Of a stretch of 37,484 nt of DNA, positions 27,640-36,214 are shown in pieces (positions within the stretch are counted from its first letter, which is position 1; the number at the start of each line of letters is the position of its first letter). Both the position numbers and the translations under genes were made by a program. Origin of the DNA: Neisseria sp. Its GTDB lineage: Bacteria; Pseudomonadota; Gammaproteobacteria; Burkholderiales; Neisseriaceae. The stretch is taken from contig NZ_JAUNHL010000028.1 of assembly GCF_030523955.1 (NCBI RefSeq), forward strand, positions 1-37,484, in the 5' to 3' direction. Below the pieces are notes generated by a model, which worked only from the letters and a program-made list of their open reading frames with translations, was not told the origin of the DNA and made no database searches.

Positions 27640-28617
27640 ATGAAAACACCCGTTCGCGTAGCCGTTACCGGTGCTGCAGGCCAAATTGGTTATAGCTTAT
27701 TGTTCCGCATCGCCAGCGGTGAAATGCTGGGTAAAGACCAACCGGTTATTCTGCAATTACTGGATTTGCCGCAGGCGCAAAATGCAGTTAAAGGCGTGAT
27801 GATGGAATTGCAAGACTGTGCTTTCCCTCTGCTGGCCGACATGGTTGCTTCCGATGATCCTGAAGTGGCTTTCAAAGATGCCGATATTGCTATTTTGGTG
27901 GGTGCCCGTCCGCGCAGCAAAGGTATGGAACGTGCCGATTTGTTGCAGGCCAATGCCGAAATCTTCACCGTTCAAGGCGCAGCCCTGAACAAAGTGGCCA
28001 GCCGTGACGTAAAAGTATTGGTGGTTGGCAATCCGGCCAACACCAATGCTTACATTGCCATGAAATCGGCTCCGGATCTGCCTGCTAAAAACTTTACCGC
28101 GATGCTGCGCCTGGATCACAACCGTGCAGCCAGCCAAATTGCCGAGAAAACCGGCCAGTCGGTTAAGGATATTGAGAAACTGTGCGTATGGGGCAACCAC
28201 TCGCCGACCATGTACGCCGATTACCGCTTTGCCACCATTAACGGCGAAAGCGTTAAAGACATGATCAACGATCAAGTGTGGAATGCCGAAGTATTCCTGC
28301 CTACCGTTGGCAAACGCGGTGCGGCGATTATCGAAGCGCGCGGCTTGTCTTCCGCTGCCTCAGCCGCCAATGCAGCCATCGATCACGTACGCGACTGGGT
28401 ATTGGGCACCAACGGCAAATGGGTAACCATGGGTATTCCTTCCGACGGTTCTTACGGTATTCCCGAGGAAACCATGTTCGGTTTCCCGGTAACCTGCGAA
28501 AACGGCGAATACAAAATTGTGGAAGGTTTGGAAATCGATGATTTCAGCCAAGAGCGTATCAATATCACGCTGAAAGAATTGGAAGAAGAGAAAGCAGGCG
28601 TTGCCCACCTGCTGTAA
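27640..28617 (+). CDS. mdh: NAD-dependent malate dehydrogenase
   Basis: Cytosolic enzyme interconverting malate and oxaloacetate. From the ATG at 27640, nine bases after AAAGGAG, it has 325 residues. The NAD-binding loop is GAAGQIGY (12-19). The substrate-binding arginines lie in [11 protein letters not shown], and the catalytic histidine is in [12 protein letters not shown]. It is the type 2 (Burkholderia-like) MDH. An upstream in-frame ATG runs through the tandem repeat and is unlikely. Confidence 0.96.
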   Translation: MKTPVRVAVTGAAGQIGYSLLFRIASGEMLGKDQPVILQLLDLPQAQNAVKGVMMELQDCAFPLLADMVASDDPEVAFKDADIAILVGARPRSKGMERADLLQANAEIFTVQGAALNKVASRDVKVLVVGNPANTNAYIAMKSAPDLPAKNFTAMLRLDHNRAASQIAEKTGQSVKDIEKLCVWGNHSPTMYADYRFATINGESVKDMINDQVWNAEVFLPTVGKRGAAIIEARGLSSAASAANAAIDHVRDWVLGTNGKWVTMGIPSDGSYGIPEETMFGFPVTCENGEYKIVEGLEIDDFSQERINITLKELEEEKAGVAHLL

Positions 28618-28651
28618 AGCAGATGTGATATTTGTTTTCTTTATAAAAATA

Positions 28652-28687
28652 AAAATGCCTGTCTGAATTTTTTCAGACAGGCATTTT
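28652..28687. terminator. bidirectional uptake-sequence terminator
   Basis: Inverted uptake sequences (28656-28667 and 28672-28683) extend to a 16-bp stem with a 4-base loop, between the convergent mdh and RTX genes. Confidence 0.85.
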
Positions 28688-28701
28688 GCTGAAATGTAGG
28701 A

Positions 28702-31350
28702 TTAGACAATTGCGGCTGATGATGATTCGTTCACGGTAATATCCACCGGGAAAACCGCCATCGAATAGCTTTGATCGCTGTTATTCGTATATTTCACAAA
28801 GTCGGGGTTGGTTATCGTTTGCCCTGCGAACTCGAAAACCTCTATCTGAAACACGGAACTGCTGAAGAAATTGGAAAGTTGTACCGAGCTGCCTTCTTCC
28901 GCGTCGGATAAAATCAGATGATTACCCTCTTTCTTGAATATAATTTCTTCAGGCCGGATATCGGTAAATCGGATGGTATCTTTTTCTGTTGCCCGGCCGA
29001 CATCGGTAATCACGTCTTGGCCGTATAACTTACTGAAAACATAAGTATCGCCGCCGGTACCGCCATTGAGCGTATCGTTGGCGAAACCGCCGACGAGGGT
29101 ATCATTGCCGTTGCCGCCGAATATACGGTCGTTACCGTTGCCGCCGTCAAGTTCATCGTTACCGTTATCGCCTTCTAGCCGGTCATCACCGTCACCGCCG
29201 GATAGTTTGTCGTTACCGTGGCCGCCCGACAAAGTGTCTCTGCCTTCGCCGCCGGTTAAGGTATCGTCACCATTTTCACCATACAAACCGTCATCGCCCG
29301 CATCTCCCCACAGTTGGTCGTTACCGGCACCGCCGTACAGCTGATCGTTTCCGGAACCGCCTGCGACTTGGTCGTTACCCAAACCGGCAAAAATAGTGTC
29401 CAAGGTGTTTGATCCCAACAGTATATCGTCATTAGCACTACCGGCACCTCTGATACTAAGCGATGCCATGTCCTGATAAGTGATGGTTTTATCATCAAAT
29501 TCGAATTGATAATAACGGTAATCTTGATTCGCAGTCTGGTCGTTTTCACTCAGATATATCTGGCCGGCAAAATAACGGCGGATCACCACACTGTCGCCAC
29601 TATTCTGGCCAAAAGCATTAATGATTAAATCATTGCCCGAACGGGAAAAATAATTGTAGAAATAGTTGGCACCTTTGAAACGCAAGGTATTGGTATCAGC
29701 GGCACCTTCACCGTAATCAAATACTTTATCGTGCCCGTGGCCGCGCTCGAAAATATAGGTATCCGCTCCTTCGCCGCCGCTGAGCAAATCATCGCCGCTA
29801 CCGCCAACCAATGTATCGTTGCCTGCGTAAGTGAATAATTGATCATTACCGGCATTGCCGTATATTTCATCCTGTGTAGCGGCGCCGGCCAGATAATCGT
29901 CGTTTCTGCTGCTGCCTTCAAAACGGATGCTGACTTGCCCCATATCTTCGGGCGTTAGAGTCTGATCGCTGAAAGCGAATTGGAAATAACCGGCGATATA
30001 GCTGAAATAATTCTGAACGGCAACTTGATCCTCTCCGCCATATGCCTTAATAATCAAATCGTTTCCGCTTCGGATGAACTGCGCATCCGCCAATTGTGCA
30101 TCGTTAAACAGCAAGGTATTAAGCTGAGAGCTGCTTTCTTGAATGATATCCGCTCCATGCCCGCGCTCGAATACATAGGTATCGGCACCATAACTTCCAA
30201 TCAGCGTATCATTTCCCGCCTCACCGATAAAAGTGTCGTTACCGCCGCCACCGGTAATTTCATCTTTACCGCTGCTGCCTGCCAACGCATCATCCTCCCA
30301 TGTGCCGGCAATTCGGTTGATGGTTTCGGTATCCGGTAAATTCAGGCCGTTAATCAGCGCTTTTACTTCGGCGGAGGTCAGCTTCTTATCGGCAAACTCA
30401 AACTGTACGTCGTTTTTGATAAATTCGCCTTCATCGCCAAATACATCCCGTACCAAAACTTGGCTGCCGTCGCCATAAGCCTGAATCAGCAAATCGCTGC
30501 CTTGTCGACTATAAACGGCAGAAGATGAATCTGCATTTTGAAAACGGAAGATATTCAAACCATTCAAATCGCTATTGAGGATAACGGTATCTTTTCCGTG
30601 CCCCGATGCAAAAATAAAGGTTTGTACCGTATTTTCGCCATAGCTGTTGATTTTGGTGTCATACATCATGTCGTCGCCGGCACCGCCTGTCAGCGTATCG
30701 TTACCAAACCCGGCATACAGTACATCGTTACCGTCTCCGCCCAACAAGATATCATTGCCGTCATGACCGTGCAGTTCGTCATTACCGCTGCCGCCGGAGA
30801 GCACATCATTCCCCTCGAAACCATACAAGGTATCGTCGCCCGCTTCTCCCGAGAGCTGGTTTTCACCGGTACCGCCAAACAGCACATCATTTTGGCTGCT
30901 ACCGCTCAAACCCTCGGGTCCGGCCAATCCGACAATCCGCGTAAGGATGTCTTCGTAGCCGTAAGTCTGGCCGTTGAATTCAAATTGGATGTTTTTATGT
31001 GTTTGATAAAAAGATGATCCATAATTGTGAAATTCAGCGAAATACTGCTCTACTTTGATGGTTTCATGATTACCAAACGGCCGGATCAGCAAATCCCAGC
31101 CGGAACGGGTGAATACCGCATCCTCCAATTGGCCGTCTTGAAAGGTCAAAGTAGTTTTAGGCCATGCCTTATCCCGTGTGTAGGAACCATAAACGATGCT
31201 GTCCGCACCGAAGCCACGGGCATAATGATAAGTGGGCTGGCCGTAACCATATTGCCGGTCGCTCCAGCGGTAAACCGTATCTATCGGCGTATAATGATAA
31301 TAAGCAGGGAATTTGAGGCTGATGGCATCCACGATTTGATTAGAAGACAT
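28702..31350 (-). CDS. RTX calcium-binding repeat protein, probable T1SS substrate
   Basis: An 882-residue acidic protein with no N-terminal signal peptide. Glycine/aspartate nonapeptide blocks (GGxGNDxLx) at about 146-228, 351-390, 483-530 and 640-768 alternate with five copies of a beta-rich module (about 41-134, 244-333, 391-472, 531-632 and 769-855). The module pattern is FERGHGxD, LxFxxA, F(S/I)RSGNDLII, a short basic stretch with YF, and F(E/A)F. This resembles the haemolysin-type Ca-binding related domain. There is no toxin, protease or lipase domain. The C-terminal tail DITVNESSSAAIV fits a type I secretion signal. AAAGGA precedes the ATG. No secretion genes are nearby. Confidence 0.85.
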   Translation of the reverse strand: MSSNQIVDAISLKFPAYYHYTPIDTVYRWSDRQYGYGQPTYHYARGFGADSIVYGSYTRDKAWPKTTLTFQDGQLEDAVFTRSGWDLLIRPFGNHETIKVEQYFAEFHNYGSSFYQTHKNIQFEFNGQTYGYEDILTRIVGLAGPEGLSGSSQNDVLFGGTGENQLSGEAGDDTLYGFEGNDVLSGGSGNDELHGHDGNDILLGGDGNDVLYAGFGNDTLTGGAGDDMMYDTKINSYGENTVQTFIFASGHGKDTVILNSDLNGLNIFRFQNADSSSAVYSRQGSDLLIQAYGDGSQVLVRDVFGDEGEFIKNDVQFEFADKKLTSAEVKALINGLNLPDTETINRIAGTWEDDALAGSSGKDEITGGGGNDTFIGEAGNDTLIGSYGADTYVFERGHGADIIQESSSQLNTLLFNDAQLADAQFIRSGNDLIIKAYGGEDQVAVQNYFSYIAGYFQFAFSDQTLTPEDMGQVSIRFEGSSRNDDYLAGAATQDEIYGNAGNDQLFTYAGNDTLVGGSGDDLLSGGEGADTYIFERGHGHDKVFDYGEGAADTNTLRFKGANYFYNYFSRSGNDLIINAFGQNSGDSVVIRRYFAGQIYLSENDQTANQDYRYYQFEFDDKTITYQDMASLSIRGAGSANDDILLGSNTLDTIFAGLGNDQVAGGSGNDQLYGGAGNDQLWGDAGDDGLYGENGDDTLTGGEGRDTLSGGHGNDKLSGGDGDDRLEGDNGNDELDGGNGNDRIFGGNGNDTLVGGFANDTLNGGTGGDTYVFSKLYGQDVITDVGRATEKDTIRFTDIRPEEIIFKKEGNHLILSDAEEGSSVQLSNFFSSSVFQIEVFEFAGQTITNPDFVKYTNNSDQSYSMAVFPVDITVNESSSAAIV

Positions 31351-31440
31351 GATGTATTTCCTTTAAGGTAAGGTTAAGTACAACAGCGACAAAAGCAGAA
31401 GGGGTTCGACAGCAGCCCGAATCTGCCGTAAAACAAAGCA

Positions 31441-31479
31441 TATTGATTAAAAAAGAAATATACAATTCGTATATCAATA
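31441..31479 (-). promoter_or_regulatory. inverted repeats upstream of the RTX gene
   Basis: ATATAC (31458-31463) and GTATAT (31469-31474) form a palindrome with a 5-base spacer, nested within TATTGAT (31441-31447) and ATCAATA (31473-31479). It lies about 105 bases before the RTX start and could be an operator or part of the promoter. The region is AT-rich, so chance is a real possibility. Confidence 0.3.
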
Positions 31480-31533
31480 TATCATAGCCAATCATTAACC
31501 GTATGGTTTAAAACGCCAAAACTGATTAAAAAC

Positions 31534-31570
31534 AAAATGCCTGTCTGAAAAACTTTCAGACAGGCATTTT
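31534..31570. terminator. uptake-sequence terminator of the DASS gene
   Basis: Inverted uptake sequences (31538-31549 and 31555-31566) form a 17-bp stem with a 3-base loop, 18 bases beyond the transporter stop. Confidence 0.85.
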
Positions 31571-31587
31571 TAATAAATAACAATTAA

Positions 31588-33078
31588 TTACCAATAACCC
31601 AACAGTTTCCACCACATCACGCCGACCGTAGCGAAAATAATGATTTCGACCACACTCATGATAAAGCCGGCTTTCCACCATTCGGTCATGGTAACGTAGC
31701 CGGAGCCGTAAATCACCGGCGAAGAGCCCGAAGCATAGTGGGTAAGCGACATCATGATGCTGGTGGAGGCGGCCAATACCAGTGCATACAGCATCGGCGG
31801 AGCACCAAGGGCGAGGCCGGTGGCGTAAAATGCGCCGAGCATGGCGGTAACGTGCGCGGTGCCGCTGGCAAACATATAGTGCGAATAAATATACGCCAAG
31901 GTCAGTAAGGCGCAACCGGCTACCCAGTTTAATCCCAAACCGGAAATACCTTCTTCCAACACGCCGGAGAACCAGCTGATCAAACCCAATTTATTGAGGA
32001 AAGTTGCCATCATCACCAAAGCGGCAAACCAGATAACGGTATCCCAAGCGCTTTTTTCTTTCAGCACGTCATCCCAAGTGAGCACGCCGGTCAGCAGTAA
32101 CAAGGAAAGGCCGATAAAGGTGGTGGTGGTGGCGTCCACCGCAGCTGCTTTACCGAAAATCATCGCCGGAACGCCGGCCCACAACACCAGCAGCAAGGCG
32201 AAAATGCCGAGCATAATCCATTCGTTGCGGCTCATCGGCCCCATTTCTTTCAATTTCTGTTTGGCCAGATCGGTGGCATTGGGCGTTTGTTTGATTTCCG
32301 GCGGATAAAGCCAGAACAAAATCAGCGGCATCAAAATCATCGCCACCATACCGGGCACCACCATCGCGACAAACCAAGTGCCCCAAGAGATCGAAATATT
32401 GGAATTGGTGGCTTCGGCAATCAATTTCACCACCAGCGGATTCGGGGCGGTGGCGGTGATAAACAGCATGCAGGAAATGATATTGGCGTGATAATTCACC
32501 AATGCGAGATATTTACCGATTCTGCCTTCGGTATGGTTTTCCGGGTCGGAATCAAAACTGGCGGCAATCGCCCTCATCACCGGATGCACGATGGCACCGC
32601 CGCGGGCGGTGTTGCTGGGGGTTACAGGGGCGAGCACCAAATCGGAAATCACGAGGCTGTAGGCCACACCGAGCGTACGCTTGCCCCAAATGGCAATAAA
32701 CATATAGCCAAAGCGCGTACCCAAACCGGTTTTCAGCAAGCCGCGCGAAATCATGATGGCCACGCCGATCATCCAGATCAATGTGTTATTGAGGCTGCTC
32801 AAAGCATCTTTGGCCGCCTGCCCGGCCGGATTGGCAATCGCCTTGCCGGTTTCCGGATCGACTTCGGGCACGGTGATGCCCAGCAAAGCAACCAGTGTAA
32901 TGCCGATGATCGCGACGGCACCGATGGGCATGGCTTTGCCGATAATCGCCGCGATAATGCCGACAAACAAGGCCAGCAAATGCCAAGCATTGGCGGTGAC
33001 GCCCTCAGGCACCGGAATCAGCCAGATAACCAGCGCCAAGGCCAGCGCTACTAGTGTGGGAGTTGGTTTGAAACCCAT
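31588..33078 (-). CDS. DASS/CitT-family dicarboxylate or citrate carrier
   Basis: A 496-residue inner-membrane protein with a dozen or so hydrophobic segments, from the ATG at 33078 (GGAG before it). The two SNT-type substrate/Na+ motifs of the divalent anion symporter family are visible: TPSNTARGG and, in the C-terminal half, ASGTAHVTAML. TATAPNPL is also typical of CitT/TtdT/SodiT-like members. Probable substrates are malate, fumarate, succinate, 2-oxoglutarate or citrate; many relatives exchange them for succinate. It lies directly downstream of the putative NADH:fumarate reductase operon, separated by a hairpin. Confidence 0.88.
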   Translation of the reverse strand: MGFKPTPTLVALALALVIWLIPVPEGVTANAWHLLALFVGIIAAIIGKAMPIGAVAIIGITLVALLGITVPEVDPETGKAIANPAGQAAKDALSSLNNTLIWMIGVAIMISRGLLKTGLGTRFGYMFIAIWGKRTLGVAYSLVISDLVLAPVTPSNTARGGAIVHPVMRAIAASFDSDPENHTEGRIGKYLALVNYHANIISCMLFITATAPNPLVVKLIAEATNSNISISWGTWFVAMVVPGMVAMILMPLILFWLYPPEIKQTPNATDLAKQKLKEMGPMSRNEWIMLGIFALLLVLWAGVPAMIFGKAAAVDATTTTFIGLSLLLLTGVLTWDDVLKEKSAWDTVIWFAALVMMATFLNKLGLISWFSGVLEEGISGLGLNWVAGCALLTLAYIYSHYMFASGTAHVTAMLGAFYATGLALGAPPMLYALVLAASTSIMMSLTHYASGSSPVIYGSGYVTMTEWWKAGFIMSVVEIIIFATVGVMWWKLLGYW

Positions 33079-33246
33079 GATGTATCTCCAAAATTGGAAT
33101 TGAGTTGAAACACGACCGAAAGAAGCAATGCGCAACCGCTTTTTTATTTGCCGCCGTCATCGGTTTTCAGCCGTATGTTCGATGTTTAACACCAAACCTA
33201 TGGATTTCCGTGATGCGTAAAATCTTTGTTTTTATATATTTTTATT

Positions 33247-33304
33247 TTTTCAGACAGGCATTCTTTCCTTTAAATCAAATGTAAATCAAATGCCTGTCTG
33301 AAAA
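33247..33304. terminator. uptake-sequence hairpin after the NuoF-like gene
   Basis: Inverted uptake sequences (33249-33260 and 33291-33302) form a 16-bp stem with a 26-base loop, 9 bases after the NuoF-like stop. It separates the operon from the transporter gene. Confidence 0.75.
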
Positions 33305-33312
33305 CCATATCG

Positions 33313-34578
33313 TTAAAATGATTGCGGTGCTTCAGATAAGCCGTACTCTTGCGGGAAGGTACGCATCGAGCTTTGGGTAACGGTGACCGCGCCGTCTATC
33401 AAACCGCAGCGGCCGCTGTGCGGCAACAGACGGCAGAGGTTTTGCAGAGCGTGCAAATCGTCATCGGTGGCCACACCGCTGTCTACCCGGTGCAGTAAGC
33501 GCGACAACTGGAAGGTGCCGCCTTTGCAAGGTGGGCACTGGCCGCAGGAATTGGTGGCGAAAAATTCAACATACTCGCACACCTTGCGCACCACGCTCGT
33601 ACCTTCGGAAATCACAATCATCGCACCGGTACCCAAGCTCGAATGGCGCTCGCGTACCGAGATAAAATCCAGCGGTACGTCCAAATCCTTAGCCGTCAGC
33701 AAGGTATTGGAAGGGCCGCCGGTGAACACCGCTTTAAACGCCCGGCCTTCCAACATGCCGCCGCCGTGTTCGAAGATCAGCTCTTTGAGCGTGGTGCCCA
33801 TCGGTAATTCGTACAAACCCGGTTTCAATACGTCGCCGGAGAGCGAATAAAGCTTGGTACCCGCCGCCCCGCCTTCGCCCAAACCGCGGTACCATTCGGC
33901 GCCGTTGGCCAGAATATTGGGCACGTTGGCAAAGGTTTCGGTGTTATTGATGAGCGTCGGATCATCATTTACCCCGCTCTCGGCCGGATACGGCGGCTTG
34001 CGGTGCGGAAACGGAAAACCGCCGTTCAACCACGACACCACCGCCGTTTCTTCGCCGCCGATATAGCGGCCGGAAGTTTCCACTAATTTCAGCGACAAGG
34101 GCTCGCCCAGATAAGTCTCTATCTGCGCAAACAACTCGTGTTGCCGCCATTGCCCGATTGCCGCGCCCACGGCCGCAATCGATTCTTTTTGATGGGGATT
34201 TATGTACATCACCACATGATTGGCACGGCAGGCCACCGCGGCAATCAAAGTGCCTTCAATCACTTGGTGCGGGGTATGTTCCAGTAAAAAACGGTCTTTA
34301 AAAGTACCCGGCTCGTCCTCATTGGCGTTGCACACCACATATTTGCCGCCGTTTTTGCTTTTCGCATTCACCGCCGCTTCCCATTTGCGCCAAGTCGGGA
34401 AGCCAGCGCCGCCCATACCGCCCAAACCGGCAGCCTCAAGCGTGGCCACAATAGTTGCCGGATTATCCAGCGCCACCTGCAAACCGCGGCCGCCGCCCGC
34501 TTCCAGCCAAGCGCCCAAATCGGCGCCGACCAAGCGTTTCGGATTCAGCAATACTTGGTTTACCTTATTTTCAGCCAT
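33313..34578 (-). CDS. NuoF-like NADH/FMN iron-sulfur subunit
   Basis: A 421-residue flavoprotein resembling the 51-kDa NADH-binding subunit of complex I. The NADH-binding GLGGMGGAGFPTWRKW is at 51-66, FMN-region NANEDEPGTFKDR at 84-96 and GRYIGGEETA at 170-179. The [4Fe-4S] ligands are Cys345, Cys348, Cys351 and Cys391. The start overlaps the FrdA-like gene end by 8 bases, with GGAG before it. No other nuo gene is nearby, so this is not complex I. It is inferred to pass NADH electrons to the two upstream-encoded subunits. Confidence 0.88.
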   Translation of the reverse strand: MAENKVNQVLLNPKRLVGADLGAWLEAGGGRGLQVALDNPATIVATLEAAGLGGMGGAGFPTWRKWEAAVNAKSKNGGKYVVCNANEDEPGTFKDRFLLEHTPHQVIEGTLIAAVACRANHVVMYINPHQKESIAAVGAAIGQWRQHELFAQIETYLGEPLSLKLVETSGRYIGGEETAVVSWLNGGFPFPHRKPPYPAESGVNDDPTLINNTETFANVPNILANGAEWYRGLGEGGAAGTKLYSLSGDVLKPGLYELPMGTTLKELIFEHGGGMLEGRAFKAVFTGGPSNTLLTAKDLDVPLDFISVRERHSSLGTGAMIVISEGTSVVRKVCEYVEFFATNSCGQCPPCKGGTFQLSRLLHRVDSGVATDDDLHALQNLCRLLPHSGRCGLIDGAVTVTQSSMRTFPQEYGLSEAPQSF

Positions 34579-36214
34579 GATGGTTCTCCTTGAGACGTGC
34601 GTGTTCACGCAAATCGAAACTGCCGTAGTCAGGATAAAGTACCGGTGCTTTCACCGTACTGCGGATGCCCGCATGGGTCATTTCCCGTTGCAGGTTATAG
34701 ACGTGGCCTAAACTGCCGCGTTTTTTGTTAAACGGATGGTTGGAACGCTCGATACCGGCCGCTGCCGCAGCACCGGCACGACGGCCGAAGCTGATGATGT
34801 CCAGCAATGCATTGCCCATCAAGCGGTTGCGGCCGTGAATACCGCCGGTTACCTCGCCTGCTCCGTACAAACCGGGTACCGAAGTCGCACCGTTGGCATC
34901 AATTTGCATGCCGCCGTTTTGATAATGCAAAGTCGGATGAATCAACATCGGTTCAACCGCCGGATCAATACCGCATTTATGGGCAACATGCGAGAGCGAT
35001 ACCAAACGCTTCAATACGTCCGGATCCTTGGCAATCAGGCGCGGGGTATCAAGAAATACGCCGACCTGACCGTCGCGTACTACACCGCGGCCTTCTGCCA
35101 CTTCTCGCAAAATCGCCGCCGCCACCACATCGCGCGGTTGCAATTCATCGACAAACCGCTCGCCCAAACCATTCACCAACTGAGTACCCGCCGAGCGTAC
35201 CGCTTCGGAAATCAGCGCACCGGCCAAATAAGAGGGATAGGCCACGCCGGTGGGATGGTATTGGAAGGAATCGACATCTCTCAGCTTCACGCCCATACGG
35301 TAAGCCAATACCAAACCGTCGGCCGTTGCGCCGTAATGATTGGAAGTAGCAAACCCCTGCAGATGCAAACGGCCGCTGCCGCCGGTAGCCAAGATCACCG
35401 CTTTGGCCTGCACCATAACCAGCTTGCGGTTTTCCAAATCGTACAACACCGCACCGACGCAATTTCCGCGTTCGTCCGACAACAATTCGATGGCCGGGCA
35501 ACGGTTCAACAAAGTAATTCTGCGATCCAACTCTACCGCCTCACGCAATACCCTCATCATTTCAAGGCCAGTGAAATCGCGATAACACAACACGCGCGCA
35601 ATCGTGGTACCGCCCGCGCGTTTACGTTGCAAATAACCGCTGTTGTCCGAGCCGGGTTTCAAATCGAAATTCATGCCCAAGCCGATAAGCCAGCGGATGG
35701 CCGCCGGACCGTCGGTAACCATTTGGGCCACCAATTCTTTGTTGCCGGCATGATGACCACCCTTAATGGTGTCTTCGAAGTGCTGCTGCAAACTATCGTC
35801 TTCGCCCACCGCAGCCTGAATACCGCCTTCGGCCATTACGGTGTTGCTGTCACCGATACGCAGTTTGTTGGCCATCATCACAGACGCGCCCCCCTCAGCC
35901 GCTGCCAACGCCGCCGCCGCACCTGCGCCGCCGCCGCCGATCACCAGCACATCGGTATCGATTTGTTCGGCTCCTGCCAAATCGAAGTCCTGAATCAGCG
36001 GTTGGCTCAACAACAACTGCGCCAATTGCGGATGGCAAAACTCACCGGCATTGGCGCCAACCGGCAGCTTGATACGCGCACCGTCGTTATAATCAGGATG
36101 AAAGCCGCTCAACAAAGCGTCTTTCGGTAAAGAATCCGAGCGCATTTCCAACGAGGAAGAACGTAAGGCAGCCAAAGCTTGGGCATAATCAATGCCGGAT
36201 ACGGGATGTGTCAT
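34571..36214 (-). CDS. FrdA/NadB-like flavoprotein, probable fumarate reductase
   Basis: A 547-residue member of the fumarate reductase/succinate dehydrogenase/aspartate oxidase flavoprotein family. An unusual N-terminal extension of about 85 residues precedes the FAD motif GGGGAG (93-98). The dicarboxylate-site residues are all present: His320 (QYHPTG), Ser336-Glu337, the catalytic Arg361 (QPRD), His430 (PTLHY) and Arg464 (HGRNRL). The FAD-linking histidine is replaced by Asn124 (DSNTVMAEGG), so FAD is probably non-covalent. The C-terminal domain is short, about 70 residues. Aspartate oxidase or another enoate reductase is an alternative. Confidence 0.85.
   Translation of the reverse strand: MTHPVSGIDYAQALAALRSSSLEMRSDSLPKDALLSGFHPDYNDGARIKLPVGANAGEFCHPQLAQLLLSQPLIQDFDLAGAEQIDTDVLVIGGGGAGAAAALAAAEGGASVMMANKLRIGDSNTVMAEGGIQAAVGEDDSLQQHFEDTIKGGHHAGNKELVAQMVTDGPAAIRWLIGLGMNFDLKPGSDNSGYLQRKRAGGTTIARVLCYRDFTGLEMMRVLREAVELDRRITLLNRCPAIELLSDERGNCVGAVLYDLENRKLVMVQAKAVILATGGSGRLHLQGFATSNHYGATADGLVLAYRMGVKLRDVDSFQYHPTGVAYPSYLAGALISEAVRSAGTQLVNGLGERFVDELQPRDVVAAAILREVAEGRGVVRDGQVGVFLDTPRLIAKDPDVLKRLVSLSHVAHKCGIDPAVEPMLIHPTLHYQNGGMQIDANGATSVPGLYGAGEVTGGIHGRNRLMGNALLDIISFGRRAGAAAAAGIERSNHPFNKKRGSLGHVYNLQREMTHAGIRSTVKAPVLYPDYGSFDLREHARLKENHHG

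Noticed and set aside
28702-31350. FrpC-like RTX toxin.
   Set aside because: Only repeat and beta-rich modules are seen. There is no self-processing module or effector domain, so a toxin call is not supported.
33313-34578. Complex I (nuo) operon fragment.
   Set aside because: Only a NuoF-like gene is present, with no nuoE, nuoG or membrane subunits, and it is translationally coupled to an FrdA-like gene.
34736-36130. 464-residue plus-strand open frame opposite the FrdA-like gene.
   Set aside because: Antisense shadow of a gene with a complete set of family motifs.
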